Of a stretch of DNA of 64,000 nucleotides, positions 9,773 through 19,162 are shown piece after piece. The DNA is from Bacteroidales bacterium (GTDB lineage: Bacteria; Bacteroidota; Bacteroidia; Bacteroidales; F082). Every line of letters begins with the position of its first letter. Position 1 is the stretch's first letter. The translations under genes and the position numbers were made by a program. The notes beneath the pieces are model-generated. The model had not been told where the DNA came from, made no database searches, and worked only from the letters and a program-made list of their open reading frames with translations. Location: contig WGGC01000041.1 of assembly GCA_015491905.1 (NCBI GenBank), positions 26,758 to 90,757 of the forward strand, read 5' to 3'.

Positions 9773-11299
9773 TTAATAATGACAGCTTGCACAATCAGCA
9801 CCACCAATCATTTTTACTGTTACATCCTTTATTTTACCAGATTTTAAATCTTCATGGAGCTTTTTGTACTGGCCATAAAATTTATTATTGGTAAACTGGA
9901 CTTTATGAGTTCTATGACAATCTAAACACCAACCCATACTTAAAGTTTTTACCTGAGCTACAACATCCATTTGGGCAACATCTCCATGACATTCTTTACA
10001 GTCAAGTTTTCCAACTTTTACGTGTTGTTTATGATTAAAATAAACAAAATCAGGCAAGTTATGAACTTGTACCCATTTGATAGGTTTATTATTTTTAATT
10101 GCAGCGTAAATCTTGTTAATCTCTTTTTTGCCAGTACGTTTTCCTTCTTTAACTTGTGTATGACAATTCATACAAACGGATGCCGGAGGAATTCCTGCGT
10201 GCATACTTCTATCTGCAGTAAAATGACAATACTGGCAATCTATTTTATTTTGACCTGCATGTACTTTATGAGAAAACCAAATAGGCTGATCAGGTTGGTA
10301 ATATTGTTGTCTTCCTAATCTGGTTGCATACGTGTATGTCCATTCACCAAGTATCCACAAAGCTGCAAGCAATATAACATAATGAACCCACTTTGCTTTA
10401 AGATAATGTGTAAAAATCAAATCTATTAGTACAATAATAAGCAAGAACCCCATTACTATGGCAGCAATAGAAAGATTCTCCAGACCTTCTTGCTGATTTT
10501 TAATAAATATTTCTGTTTCATCCAAAACAGGACCACTGCTTTCTACAATTTTAGTAGTACTATGCGAAGAAACAGTTGTTGCCTGTGGAATTTTGCCATC
10601 ATTATTAATAAAAGCGAGAATGCTTTTTATTTGATTATCTGAAAGATTATGGGCAGGCATTGGAATTTTGCTATACTCATTAAAGATTTTCACAGCTTTT
10701 GGATCTCCTGCTTTAACCATTGCCTGCGAGTTCCTAATAAATTTAATTAACCATTCCTCAGATAATTTTTTTGTTACTCCCTTTAAATCCGGTCCAACAA
10801 GCCTTCCTCTTCCGATGGTATGACATGCTTTGCATTCATTAAATAATTTGGCTCCCTTTTTAATCTCTGTTAAAGACCCTAATGTGTTAGAAGAAGTTTT
10901 ATTAACGGCAGGTTGAGATATTTTACCATCATTTTTTATATATAATAATATTCCTTTAATTTGGGCATCCGTAAGATTATGGGATGGCATAGGAATTTTA
11001 TTATACTCGTTAAACACTTTAACAGCAGCCGGATCTCCTGCTTTAACCATCGCCTGCGAATTCTTAATAAATTTAATCAGCCATTCTTCCGGCATTTTTT
11101 TTGTTATTCCCTTTAAATCCGGACCAACAAGCCTTCCTCCACCAATGGTATGACATGCTTTACACTGATTAAAGTTTTTAGCATCCTGTTCATTTTGTCC
11201 AAATAAATTTAATTGAAAGAATGAAAGAAAAAGAAAAAGGAATAAAAACAATCCTGCTATACCAGGACGATTTTGATTGGTAAATTTTTTCCTCATCAT
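9773..11299 (-). CDS. actA: Alternative complex III subunit ActA, pentaheme cytochrome with two extra fused cytochrome c domains
   Basis: A 508-aa protein with a signal-like hydrophobic N-terminus (about residues 14-34). Two near-identical cytochrome c domains follow, with heme sites CKACH at 46-50 and 156-160, each with a probable axial Met in KIPMP. A membrane segment spans about 277-297 and another hydrophobic stretch about 306-320. The classical pentaheme part has CQYCH 355-359, CMNCH 376-380, CKECH 434-438, CLDCH 458-462 and CASCH 503-507. Seven hemes in total, against five in the core family. The extra domains may act as a tethered electron carrier to an oxidase. First gene of the act operon. 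Confidence 0.93.
   Translation of the reverse strand: MMRKKFTNQNRPGIAGLFLFLFLFLSFFQLNLFGQNEQDAKNFNQCKACHTIGGGRLVGPDLKGITKKMPEEWLIKFIKNSQAMVKAGDPAAVKVFNEYNKIPMPSHNLTDAQIKGILLYIKNDGKISQPAVNKTSSNTLGSLTEIKKGAKLFNECKACHTIGRGRLVGPDLKGVTKKLSEEWLIKFIRNSQAMVKAGDPKAVKIFNEYSKIPMPAHNLSDNQIKSILAFINNDGKIPQATTVSSHSTTKIVESSGPVLDETEIFIKNQQEGLENLSIAAIVMGFLLIIVLIDLIFTHYLKAKWVHYVILLAALWILGEWTYTYATRLGRQQYYQPDQPIWFSHKVHAGQNKIDCQYCHFTADRSMHAGIPPASVCMNCHTQVKEGKRTGKKEINKIYAAIKNNKPIKWVQVHNLPDFVYFNHKQHVKVGKLDCKECHGDVAQMDVVAQVKTLSMGWCLDCHRTHKVQFTNNKFYGQYKKLHEDLKSGKIKDVTVKMIGGADCASCHY
10580..11179 (-). repeat. Tandem duplication of the cytochrome c domain inside actA
   Basis: Residues 41-130 and 151-240 of ActA align without gaps at exactly 110 residues (330 bases) offset. 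I count 71 identical of 90 positions. Both copies keep the CKACH heme site and KIPMP. The closeness suggests a recent duplication or gene conversion between copies. Confidence 0.9.
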
Positions 11300-11377
11300 A
11301 AAAATTTGAATATCAATATATTAAATAGTTGTAAAATTAAAAAAATAAGATATATATCTATTTGTATTTTTTCGTGA

Positions 11378-11385
11378 CAAATCTA
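11378..11385 (-). promoter_or_regulatory. Candidate -7 box for the act operon
   Basis: TAGATTTG on the minus strand matches TAnnTTTG, 79 bases before the actA start. No clear -33 TTTG is visible at the usual distance. Confidence 0.4.
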
Positions 11386-11526
11386 TTAAAATTTCTATTC
11401 AGATTTAGTCAATTAAGGGATTTTTTACTTAATTTCTTAAACAAGATCGCAATATTAAACTTTTATTTTACTGTAAATCAATTTATTTACTTGTTTATAA
11501 ATTCTGAAAAAAATCTGAAAAAAAAT

Positions 11527-12174
11527 TCAATCGTTTGCTTTATCCTTAAGTAAAGGGACAAATCTAAATTTACCAAACGTTTCTTTTTTTAATTTGCCAT
11601 TCACAAGTTTTGTAATTCGCAACATAGTCTGAACATCACCTTTACCAACCGGTATAACCAAATGTCCTCCAATTTTCAGTTGTTGTAGGAGAGGTTCAGG
11701 AATCTCAGGCGCCGCAGCAGTAATTAAAATTCCATCAAAAGGGGCTTCTTCAGGTAACCCTTTATAACCATCACCATAAAATAAGTTTATTTTATATGGG
11801 AACAAGCGTAGTAATTGTTTCGTACGCTCAAAAAGTTTTTTTTGTCTTTCTATAGAAAAAACTTTTGCTCCCAGTTCAGCAAGAACGCAAGCTTGATAAC
11901 CTGATCCTGTTCCAATTTCCAAAATTTTATCCTCTGGTTTTACCTCCAATAATTGGGTTTGAAAAGCGACAGTATATGGCTGAGATATAGTTTGACCAGA
12001 ACCAATTGGGAAAGGCTTATCTTCATAAGCATATTCCAAAAAGCCAGAGTCAAGAAACAGGTGTCTGGGAATTGCATTTATAGCACTCAATAAATTTTCG
12101 TCCAGGATACCTTTTTTACGGATTTCATCCACAAGTTTTTTCCGCATTCCTTTATGCCGGTAATTATCTTCCAC
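11527..12174 (-). CDS. pcm: Protein-L-isoaspartate O-methyltransferase
   Basis: Pcm methylates isoaspartyl residues in damaged proteins so that they can revert to aspartate. The 215-aa protein has the family signature IPRHLF...YAYEDKPFPIGSGQTIS and the SAM-binding motif I ILEIGTGSGYQ at residues 84-94, followed by the acidic motif in VFSIERQ. Length is normal. It is a cytosolic repair enzyme. It is divergent from the following oxidoreductase-like gene, with an 85-base shared upstream region holding one -7 box for each direction. Confidence 0.95.
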   Translation of the reverse strand: MEDNYRHKGMRKKLVDEIRKKGILDENLLSAINAIPRHLFLDSGFLEYAYEDKPFPIGSGQTISQPYTVAFQTQLLEVKPEDKILEIGTGSGYQACVLAELGAKVFSIERQKKLFERTKQLLRLFPYKINLFYGDGYKGLPEEAPFDGILITAAAPEIPEPLLQQLKIGGHLVIPVGKGDVQTMLRITKLVNGKLKKETFGKFRFVPLLKDKAND

Positions 12175-12214
12175 TTATTAACATTTGATGTTCGTTATTT
12201 CTTTTATTAAGATG

Positions 12215-12222
12215 CAAAGTTA
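12215..12222 (-). promoter_or_regulatory. Candidate -7 box for pcm
   Basis: TAACTTTG on the minus strand matches TAnnTTTG, about 40 bases before the pcm ATG. Confidence 0.45.
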
Positions 12223-12236
12223 ACCAAAGAGGGACT

Positions 12237-12244
12237 TATTTTTG
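12237..12244 (+). promoter_or_regulatory. Candidate -7 box for the Gfo/Idh/MocA-like gene
   Basis: TATTTTTG fits TAnnTTTG 15 bases before the ATG at 12260, predicting a very short leader. No -33 TTTG at the standard distance. Confidence 0.4.
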
Positions 12245-12259
12245 AAAAAAAATTAATGA

Positions 12260-13189
12260 ATGTTTAAAATTGGATTAGTGGGCAATAGTGTATTGGTAGA
12301 AAATCACATTGACGCTCTAAAAAAAATTCATGAAGTTGATATTTCAGGAATTTATGACCCTGAAAATAAACTTTCCTCATTATTTTATAAAAAATATCAT
12401 ATTGCAGTTTTTAAATCGTTTAATGAATTAATTGAGAATTCTACTGCAATTGACATAATTTCTATTCCAGATTCTTTTTTTAAAACAGTTATTTCATCAT
12501 TAATAAAAAAAACAAAACATCTTTTTATTGATGAAGATGTCATTAAAAATAACTTTAATAAATTAACGAATATTTACAAGTTATCGGTAGAGGCAGGAGT
12601 AATTGTTCAACCTGGATTCTTACTTCCTTTTAATCCTGATTTAAAAGAACTTACCTGCCCATTTTTTTTACCGGGTTTTATTGAAATAAAACACTTTAAA
12701 AATGAAATTTTGCAAAAAGATAAAAATGATTTTATTTTTAAAGTTATGATGCCGGATATCTTCCTAATAATTAACCGAATAAAATCAAATTTAAAAAAAA
12801 TTGAAACCTCATCTGTAAATTTTAATAAAAATTCCTCAATTCTTATAAATACCTACATGATGTTTGAGAATGGAAGTTTTGCTAATATAACAGCAGGTAA
12901 TTTTATGCATGAAAGCCGTCATGATTTAACATTATATCAAAATTCGTCAAAAATTGATATCGATTTAAGAAACAATAAACGAGATAGGTTAAGTAAAAAA
13001 ATTAATAATACCATAAAAAAAGCCATACCGGATTTATCATCAAATACTCTTGAAGATGCTTTAAAATTATTTATTTATAGTGTTAATAAATCTATTGAAC
13101 CTGATATAAATTTAAATCAAGCTATAGAAGCTCTACATATAGCAAATACAATTCAATACAAGCTGAATTTTTCACATCAGTCAGTTTAA
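12260..13189 (+). CDS. Degenerate Gfo/Idh/MocA-family oxidoreductase-like protein
   Basis: The 309-aa protein starts like a Gfo/Idh/MocA dehydrogenase, with a Rossmann strand-turn (KIGLVGNSV), then SFNELIENSTAIDIISIP. The glycine motif is altered (GLVGNS in place of GxGxxG). The catalytic EKP motif of the family is replaced by DEDV, so the conserved Lys is absent. The C-terminal half follows the family fold but is short. It may have lost catalysis or act as a binding protein; sugar-nucleotide metabolism is suggested only by the neighbouring glycosyl-phosphate transferase. Base composition is very AT-rich but like its neighbour. Confidence 0.6.
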   Translation: MFKIGLVGNSVLVENHIDALKKIHEVDISGIYDPENKLSSLFYKKYHIAVFKSFNELIENSTAIDIISIPDSFFKTVISSLIKKTKHLFIDEDVIKNNFNKLTNIYKLSVEAGVIVQPGFLLPFNPDLKELTCPFFLPGFIEIKHFKNEILQKDKNDFIFKVMMPDIFLIINRIKSNLKKIETSSVNFNKNSSILINTYMMFENGSFANITAGNFMHESRHDLTLYQNSSKIDIDLRNNKRDRLSKKINNTIKKAIPDLSSNTLEDALKLFIYSVNKSIEPDINLNQAIEALHIANTIQYKLNFSHQSV

Positions 13190-13316
13190 TTATTTTCCTT
13201 TTTTTAATAATATTTTATTTACATTTACGTTTACTATTAAAGTAACCCTTAAAATTGGCTACCTTTATTTAATTTTCATTATTAATATGTCAACCAACAT
13301 TTGAATCATTTTATAA

Positions 13317-14732
13317 ATGAACGAGAAATTACAAACGTTTAAATATATATTTTTTGATTGGATAGCATCTATATTCACTTGGATTCTGTTTTTTATATTT
13401 AGAAAACTACAGGAAAATAATTTTATTTCCATAGATTTTTCAAATATTTTAAAAGACAAAAATTTCTGGTTAGGAATACTTTTGATTCCTGTTTTTTGGT
13501 TAGTTATATATCTGTTTTCGGGAAGTTATCGTAAAGTTTTCAGAAAATCGAGGCTAAAAGAACTGGGGAATACAATATTAGAAGTATTTATTGGAGTCAC
13601 CTTTTTATTTTTCACTATTTTACTTGATGATAATATTAATAATTACATTTCATATTATCATTCTTATATAGTTCTTTTAACATTGCAATTTACTTTTACT
13701 TATGGATTTCGGCTTATTATTACAAGTAGAACGGTAAATAAAATTCATAAAGGCATTATTGGTTTCAACACTTTAATTGTTGGGAGTAATGGAAATGCTA
13801 TAAAGATATATCAGGATATTAAAAGTGAAAAAATATCTTCCGGAAATAAATTTATTGGATTTGTAAATGTTAAAGATGTCAACTCTTTTAAAATGTCAGA
13901 AGTTCTACCCTGGTTAGGATCATATAAAAATTTAAAACAAATTATTAGCCAGAGTAATATTGATGAGATTATTATCGCCATAGAGAGAAGTGAAACTAAT
14001 ACTATCGACAGAATTATTTCAGAAATTGTAGATACAGACGTTATTATTAAAGTAATTCCGTTAATGGAAGATATTATTTTTGGATCGGTAAGGACATCAG
14101 GAATATTTAACACACCTTTAATTGAAATTTCACCAGACATGATGCCGCAATGGCAGCAAAGTTTAAAAAGATTATTAGATATAGTTTCGTCTGTATTTGT
14201 ATTAACGGTTTTTTCTCCCCTATTTTTGATAACAGCCATAGGTGTAAAATTATCATCTCCCGGACCAATAATTTATAAGCAAAAAAGAATTGGGTTAAAA
14301 GGGAAACCTTTTACGATGTATAAGTTTAGATCCATGTATAGTGACTCAGAAAAATTTGGGCCTCAACTATCTTCAAAGAATGATCCAAGAATAACTCCAA
14401 TAGGGTCTTTTATTAGAAAAGTACGCATTGACGAAATACCTCAGTTTTACTCCGTGCTGAAAGGAACAATGTCTTTAGTAGGGCCACGTCCTGAAAGAGC
14501 TTATTACATTGAAAAAATAGTTGAAAGAGCCCCTCATTATAAATTATTATTAAAAATAAAGCCGGGAATTACCTCATGGGGACAAGTAAAGTTTGGTTAT
14601 GCTTCAACAATAGATGAAATGATACAACGGCTAAAGTATGATTTATTATATATAGAAAACATGTCTCTGGCAATGGATTTCAAAATTCTGATTTATACAG
14701 TATTAATAGTTCTACAAGGAAGAGGAAAATAA
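13317..14732 (+). CDS. Polyprenyl glycosylphosphotransferase (WcaJ/WbaP-type initiating sugar transferase)
   Basis: A 471-aa membrane enzyme that moves a sugar-1-phosphate from UDP-sugar to undecaprenyl phosphate, the first step of exopolysaccharide or O-antigen synthesis. It has four or five N-terminal helices, a nucleotide-binding-like middle domain (about 130-260, SNGNAIKIYQDI) and the C-terminal catalytic domain. That domain holds KRLLDIVSS, PGPIIYKQKRIG, FRSM, RIDEIPQ and SLVGPRPER. Sugar specificity (glucose, galactose or other) cannot be read from sequence. It ends one base before the convergent DUF4294 gene. Confidence 0.9.
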   Translation: MNEKLQTFKYIFFDWIASIFTWILFFIFRKLQENNFISIDFSNILKDKNFWLGILLIPVFWLVIYLFSGSYRKVFRKSRLKELGNTILEVFIGVTFLFFTILLDDNINNYISYYHSYIVLLTLQFTFTYGFRLIITSRTVNKIHKGIIGFNTLIVGSNGNAIKIYQDIKSEKISSGNKFIGFVNVKDVNSFKMSEVLPWLGSYKNLKQIISQSNIDEIIIAIERSETNTIDRIISEIVDTDVIIKVIPLMEDIIFGSVRTSGIFNTPLIEISPDMMPQWQQSLKRLLDIVSSVFVLTVFSPLFLITAIGVKLSSPGPIIYKQKRIGLKGKPFTMYKFRSMYSDSEKFGPQLSSKNDPRITPIGSFIRKVRIDEIPQFYSVLKGTMSLVGPRPERAYYIEKIVERAPHYKLLLKIKPGITSWGQVKFGYASTIDEMIQRLKYDLLYIENMSLAMDFKILIYTVLIVLQGRGK

Positions 14733-14733
14733 A

Positions 14734-15309
14734 TTATTTAATTTTACCTTCATTAATCATTCTTATTATCTTTTCTATTTTTTTATCTTTCTTTTTGGGA
14801 TCGTATCGATTTTTTAAATTATATCCCCATAATCTTGCAAATCCCTGGTAAAAAAAGGCTGTAAATTTACCACGAAGCTGAACAACCAAATCATAGGAAG
14901 TGTTTCCTGTTTCTCTGTCAAGCAATTTTATTAAAATAATTCCTTGGGTAAAAGTTAACTTTTTTAAATCACTACCATATTTCAATTTCAATTCTTTTTC
15001 AGCAAGCTTCATCATTTTTCGTCTTTCTGCATCATTTTTTGCAGACTTTAAACGGACTTCATATTCACGTAATAATCTACCTGCTGTTTTAGCATAAGGA
15101 TATGCTTTTTTTACATTATAAATAAGTCGTTGCATTCTCCATCTCTGCCAAAAGTTAAAAATTCCTTTGTGAGATACTATATCAACCTGTTTAAGTTGTA
15201 CTGTAGGGATTCCCTTTTTAACAGGGGTTAACTTTGAAGGAGATGTATTTTGAGAAACACCCTGACAAACTATAAAAAGACTTAAAAGAAAAGTTAATAT
15301 TAGTCGCAT
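14734..15309 (-). CDS. DUF4294 family exported protein
   Basis: A 191-aa protein with a signal peptide (residues 1-20, cleavage near CQGVSQ). The body matches the Bacteroidota family DUF4294: YNVKKAYPYAKTAGRLL, a charged helix, then LIKLLDRETGNTSYDLV and FAFYQGFARLWGYNLK-like positions (here FFYQGFARLWGYNLK). Rich in Lys and Arg at the C-terminus. Function is unknown; location should be periplasm or outer membrane. It is a single gene, convergent with the sugar transferase. Confidence 0.75.
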   Translation of the reverse strand: MRLILTFLLSLFIVCQGVSQNTSPSKLTPVKKGIPTVQLKQVDIVSHKGIFNFWQRWRMQRLIYNVKKAYPYAKTAGRLLREYEVRLKSAKNDAERRKMMKLAEKELKLKYGSDLKKLTFTQGIILIKLLDRETGNTSYDLVVQLRGKFTAFFYQGFARLWGYNLKNRYDPKKKDKKIEKIIRMINEGKIK

Positions 15310-15409
15310 GGCAAAGCACTCAAATTATTCTATTCATCAGTAATAGATTTTATATTATAAATATCAATAAAATCCATACAAAAGTAAAAGAAATCTAAGT
15401 GCAGACTAT

Positions 15410-16651
15410 TTAACTAACGGCTTTTAATTTAGCAAGATTAGCTTTGGCCAGTTTTTCTTTAGCATAAGAAAGAGTTACACGAAAATCTTCAACCTTGCCC
15501 TGTTGAGAAGGTAACTCAAACATTGCATCCATTAAAACGGCTTCCAGCAATGCTCTAAGTCCCCTGGCACCAAGTTTATATTCAAAAGACTTTTCAACAA
15601 TATAATCATAAACCTCATCATCGAAGGTAAGCACAATATTATCCATTTCAAATAAATGAACGAATTGTTTTACCAAAGCATTTTTAGGTTCTAATAATAT
15701 TCGTTTAAGAGCCTCTTTGTCGAGTGGATTTAAGTAAGTTAGTATAGGCAACCGGCCTACAATTTCAGGAATAAGACCAAACTTTTTTAGGTCAGCGGGG
15801 GAAATATATTGCAATAAATTTTCCATATCCACATGCTCTTCTTTATGTCCGGCAAAAGAGTATCCAACAACATGAGTACGTAACCTATTGGCTATTATTC
15901 TTTCTATACCCTGAAAGGCTCCACCGGCAATGAACAGAATATCTTTAGTATTAACTTGAATCATTTTTTGCTCCGGGTGTTTTCTTCCACCCTGGGGAGG
16001 AACGTTTACAATAGTACCTTCAAGCAGCTTCAATAAAGCTTGCTGTACTCCTTCTCCTGAAACATCCCTGGTAATAGAAGGATTATCACTTTTTCTGGCA
16101 ATTTTATCTATTTCATCAATAAAAATAATACCTTTCTCTGCTGCAGCAACATCATAATCGGCACTTTGCAATAACCGGGTAAGAATACTCTCAACATCTT
16201 CACCAACATAACCTGCTTCTGTCAGAACAGTTGCATCAGCAATGGCGAATGGAACATGTAACATCTTAGCAATTGTTCTTGCTAAAAGAGTCTTTCCTGT
16301 TCCGGTATCTCCAACAAGAATAATATTTGATTTATCAATTTCAATATCATTTGTTTGAACTGTTCTGCCAATACGTTTATAATGATTATACACGGCAACC
16401 GATAATACTTTTTTAGCATCATCTTGTCCAATAACATATTGATCAAGGAAATTTTTTATCTGAAAAGGTTTTAAGAGCGTATGGTCAACTGTAATGTTTT
16501 TTACATTCGATTTACGTTCTTCCTGTAAAATATCCCAAGCCTGCTCAATGCAATAGTTACAAATTTTGGCTTCCATGCCTGAAATCAGCATATCAGTTTC
16601 TGACTTTGGACGCCCACAAAAAGAACAATATTCCTCTTTATTCTTTGTCAT
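15410..16651 (-). CDS. clpX: ATP-dependent Clp protease ATPase subunit ClpX
   Basis: ClpX unfolds tagged proteins and feeds them to ClpP. The 413-aa protein has the N-terminal zinc-binding domain (C9, C12, C31, C34), Walker A GDTGTGKT (114-121), Walker B IIFIDEID (175-182) and sensor regions with [11 protein letters not shown] near the C-terminus. It follows clpP on the same strand after a 119-base gap with a hairpin, so its level may be set separately from tig-clpP. Length is normal for the phylum. Confidence 0.97.
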   Translation of the reverse strand: MTKNKEEYCSFCGRPKSETDMLISGMEAKICNYCIEQAWDILQEERKSNVKNITVDHTLLKPFQIKNFLDQYVIGQDDAKKVLSVAVYNHYKRIGRTVQTNDIEIDKSNIILVGDTGTGKTLLARTIAKMLHVPFAIADATVLTEAGYVGEDVESILTRLLQSADYDVAAAEKGIIFIDEIDKIARKSDNPSITRDVSGEGVQQALLKLLEGTIVNVPPQGGRKHPEQKMIQVNTKDILFIAGGAFQGIERIIANRLRTHVVGYSFAGHKEEHVDMENLLQYISPADLKKFGLIPEIVGRLPILTYLNPLDKEALKRILLEPKNALVKQFVHLFEMDNIVLTFDDEVYDYIVEKSFEYKLGARGLRALLEAVLMDAMFELPSQQGKVEDFRVTLSYAKEKLAKANLAKLKAVS

Positions 16652-16718
16652 TTTAAGAGTATTTTTAATTTAAATGAAATAAATAAAACTTGTAAAATTT
16701 AGTGTTACTATAGACAAA

Positions 16719-16744
16719 TAAGGCAGAATTTTCATTCTGCCTTA
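16719..16744 (-). terminator. Hairpin between clpP and clpX
   Basis: A perfect 11-bp stem (TAAGGCAGAAT with ATTCTGCCTTA) around loop TTTC on the plus strand. Its minus-strand 3' side is followed by TTTGTC, so it is a weak terminator or a processing/attenuation site between clpP and clpX. Confidence 0.6.
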
Positions 16745-16770
16745 AATGCTTTTTAATATTCACTAATTAT

Positions 16771-17451
16771 TTATTCTGCTTTATTTCTTATTAGCACTTC
16801 ATCTATCATACCATAGTCTTTAGCTTCAGATGCCGTCATCCAATAATCCCTGTCACTGTCTTTCCAAACTTTATCATAGGGCTGGCCTGAATGACCAGAA
16901 ATAATATCATAGAGTTCTTTTTTCAGTTTCTGAATTTCCCTGGCTGTAATTTCAATATCTGAGGCCTGCCCCTGAGCACCACCCATTGGCTGATGTATCA
17001 ACACCCTTGAATGAGTAAGAGCAGTACGTTTGCCCTTTTCCCCGGCACATAATAAAACTGCTCCCATAGAAGCTGCCATTCCTGTGCATATAGTTGCCAC
17101 GTCTGGTTTTATATATTGCATTGTATCGTAAATACCTAAACCAGCATAAACAGAACCTCCGGGAGTGTTTAAATAAATCTGTATATCACGAGAAGCATCT
17201 ACTGATTCTAGAAATAGTAACTGCGCCTGAATTATATTAGCAACATAATCGTCAATGGGAACACCGAGAAAAATGATTCTGTCCATCATTAATCTGGAGA
17301 AAACATCCATCTGTGCAACATTTAGCTTACGTTCTTCAATAATGGTTGGAGAAATATAATTTCCATAAATAGAATTATATCTTTCAAGTGTTAAACTACT
17401 AATTCCATGATGACCAGTAGCATATTTTTTAAATTCCTTGCTGCTATTCAT
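16771..17451 (-). CDS. clpP: ATP-dependent Clp protease proteolytic subunit
   Basis: ClpP is the serine protease chamber used by ClpX and ClpA-type unfoldases. The 226-aa protein has the catalytic triad Ser128 (AASMG), His153 (IHQPMGG) and Asp202 (RDYW). It carries an N-terminal extension of about 35 residues before the conserved region, likely a propeptide. It lies three bases after tig, so the two are cotranscribed. Confidence 0.97.
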   Translation of the reverse strand: MNSSKEFKKYATGHHGISSLTLERYNSIYGNYISPTIIEERKLNVAQMDVFSRLMMDRIIFLGVPIDDYVANIIQAQLLFLESVDASRDIQIYLNTPGGSVYAGLGIYDTMQYIKPDVATICTGMAASMGAVLLCAGEKGKRTALTHSRVLIHQPMGGAQGQASDIEITAREIQKLKKELYDIISGHSGQPYDKVWKDSDRDYWMTASEAKDYGMIDEVLIRNKAE

Positions 17452-17454
17452 AGA

Positions 17455-18807
17455 TTAACTATTTTTTTGTGAAGATACAATTTTTACAAATTCATCAGTG
17501 GTAACTTCTTTTTCATCTTTACCGACCTTTTCTTTAAAAAATTGGATATACCTTTCATCCATAAGCTCAGCAAAATAACGCTGATATTCCTGTTCGTTAC
17601 TCAATAACTGATCTATTAAACCCTCAACCTGAGGATTTGAATCACCTCCCTGGGGCAACTGAAAATATCCTTTTAATCTGTTTCTTACATCTTCTTTAGT
17701 TACCCGCAATGCATCACCATATTGGCTTATTAAATCACTTTCTATTAGCTGCCAGCGAAAAGTTTTTGCATATTCATTATATTCTTTGTCAATCTGCTCT
17801 TTAGTAACTTTTCCCTGATTACTATCCAACAACCATCTTTTCAAAAAGTCATCAGGTAACTCAGGATTAATTTTTTCCATCAATATGTCAATCACATCAG
17901 AAACAAATTTTTTATCTGCATCTTTCTGATAATGTTCTTTTATTTCTTTTCTCACTCTGTCTCTGAACTCATCAACAGTTTTCAGGTCCTCGTTAGGATA
18001 AATTTCTTTAATAAAAGCCTCATCTACTTCAGCTTCTATTTTTCTAACCACATCCTTAATTTCAAACTCATAATCAGCTTTTGCAACATCATTAACCTCA
18101 TCCAATTGTAGCAAAGCTTTAAGCTTTTCATCATCTTTTAAAGCCCTATTTGGATTGAAGATAATTTTATCACCTTTCTTCTTACCTACAAGTTTACTTT
18201 TTACTGTTTTCAATTGAATATCATCAATAGCAATTTCTCCTTCAATCACATGTCCACCTTCCAGGACATTTCCTTCTTTGTCGATCTGACGAAAAGTACC
18301 TCTTAAAAAGTCACCTTCTTCGGTTATTTCCACATTTTCTTCCTTAGCAAGTTTTTGCTGCATATTCTTAATTGCTTCATCAACCTCTTTATCTGCTATT
18401 TGAATTTGATAATATGGTGCTTTAATTTCTTCTGAAATTTCAACTTTTACTTCAGGAGCAATTCCAATATCAAAGAAGAAATCAAAATCTTTTTGTCTGT
18501 CAAAGTCAATCATCTGAGATTTTTCTTCATTAGGTAATGGATTTCCCAGAACGTTGATTTTATTTTCTTGTAAATAATTATTCAGAGCTTCGGAAACAGT
18601 TTTATTTACTTCATCAGCAATTACAGCTTTTCCATACATTTTTTTTACTAAACCCATAGGAACCATACCAGGACGAAATCCGGGCATTTGGGCTTTTTTT
18701 CTATAGTCTTTTAACTGTTTGTTAACATTGTCTAAATAGTCTTCTTCCTGAAGATTAATATGAACAGTTGCGGTTAACTTTCCGTTTTCTTCTTGTGTAA
18801 TATTCAT
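17455..18807 (-). CDS. tig: Trigger factor, ribosome-associated chaperone
   Basis: A 450-aa trigger factor that binds nascent chains at the ribosome exit tunnel. The N-terminal ribosome-binding domain has MPGFRPGMVPMGLVKKMYG (the signature GFRxGxxP loop), then a PPIase-like middle and a long helical C-terminal domain. The middle domain is diverged, as usual for Bacteroidota. Transcription probably starts upstream of tRNA-Leu, which lies 28 bases before this gene, and continues into clpP. Confidence 0.95.
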   Translation of the reverse strand: MNITQEENGKLTATVHINLQEEDYLDNVNKQLKDYRKKAQMPGFRPGMVPMGLVKKMYGKAVIADEVNKTVSEALNNYLQENKINVLGNPLPNEEKSQMIDFDRQKDFDFFFDIGIAPEVKVEISEEIKAPYYQIQIADKEVDEAIKNMQQKLAKEENVEITEEGDFLRGTFRQIDKEGNVLEGGHVIEGEIAIDDIQLKTVKSKLVGKKKGDKIIFNPNRALKDDEKLKALLQLDEVNDVAKADYEFEIKDVVRKIEAEVDEAFIKEIYPNEDLKTVDEFRDRVRKEIKEHYQKDADKKFVSDVIDILMEKINPELPDDFLKRWLLDSNQGKVTKEQIDKEYNEYAKTFRWQLIESDLISQYGDALRVTKEDVRNRLKGYFQLPQGGDSNPQVEGLIDQLLSNEQEYQRYFAELMDERYIQFFKEKVGKDEKEVTTDEFVKIVSSQKNS

Positions 18808-18835
18808 TGAAACCGATTTGTTTTATAAAATATAG

Positions 18836-18917
18836 TGCGGATGAAGGGACTCGAACCCCCACGCCTTGCGGCACTAGATCCTAAGTCTAGCGCGTCTACC
18901 AATTTCGCCACATCCGC
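18836..18917 (-). tRNA. tRNA-Leu(TAG)
   Basis: An 82-nt class II tRNA on the minus strand with acceptor GCGGATG/CATCCGC, anticodon stem CTAGA/TCTAG around CTTAGGA (anticodon TAG), a long variable arm (TGCCGCAAGGCG) and the T-loop GGTTCGAGTCC. CCA is not encoded. It is directly upstream of tig on the same strand. Confidence 0.95.
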
Positions 18918-18947
18918 ATTTTTTTATTATGCTTCCTTTTGGGGGTG

Positions 18948-18955
18948 CAAATATA
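18948..18955 (-). promoter_or_regulatory. Candidate -7 box for tRNA-Leu/tig
   Basis: TATATTTG on the minus strand fits TAnnTTTG, 30 bases before the mature tRNA-Leu end. It is the only good box before tRNA-Leu, tig and clpP. Confidence 0.5.
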
Positions 18956-19162
18956 CTACTTTTTTATTTTTAAATGTATTTTAAATATAAATTATATATT
19001 GAGTGGGGATAACTATTAGAAATTTATTTGGATTTTACTTTTTATAACATGTCCAACCAGATGATTAATGGTTTTAATTAAATAAAGATTCATAATTATC
19101 GATATACTATTATTGTTACTATTTTAGCTTATTAATAATATTATTAATAAGTTAAGTATTAA

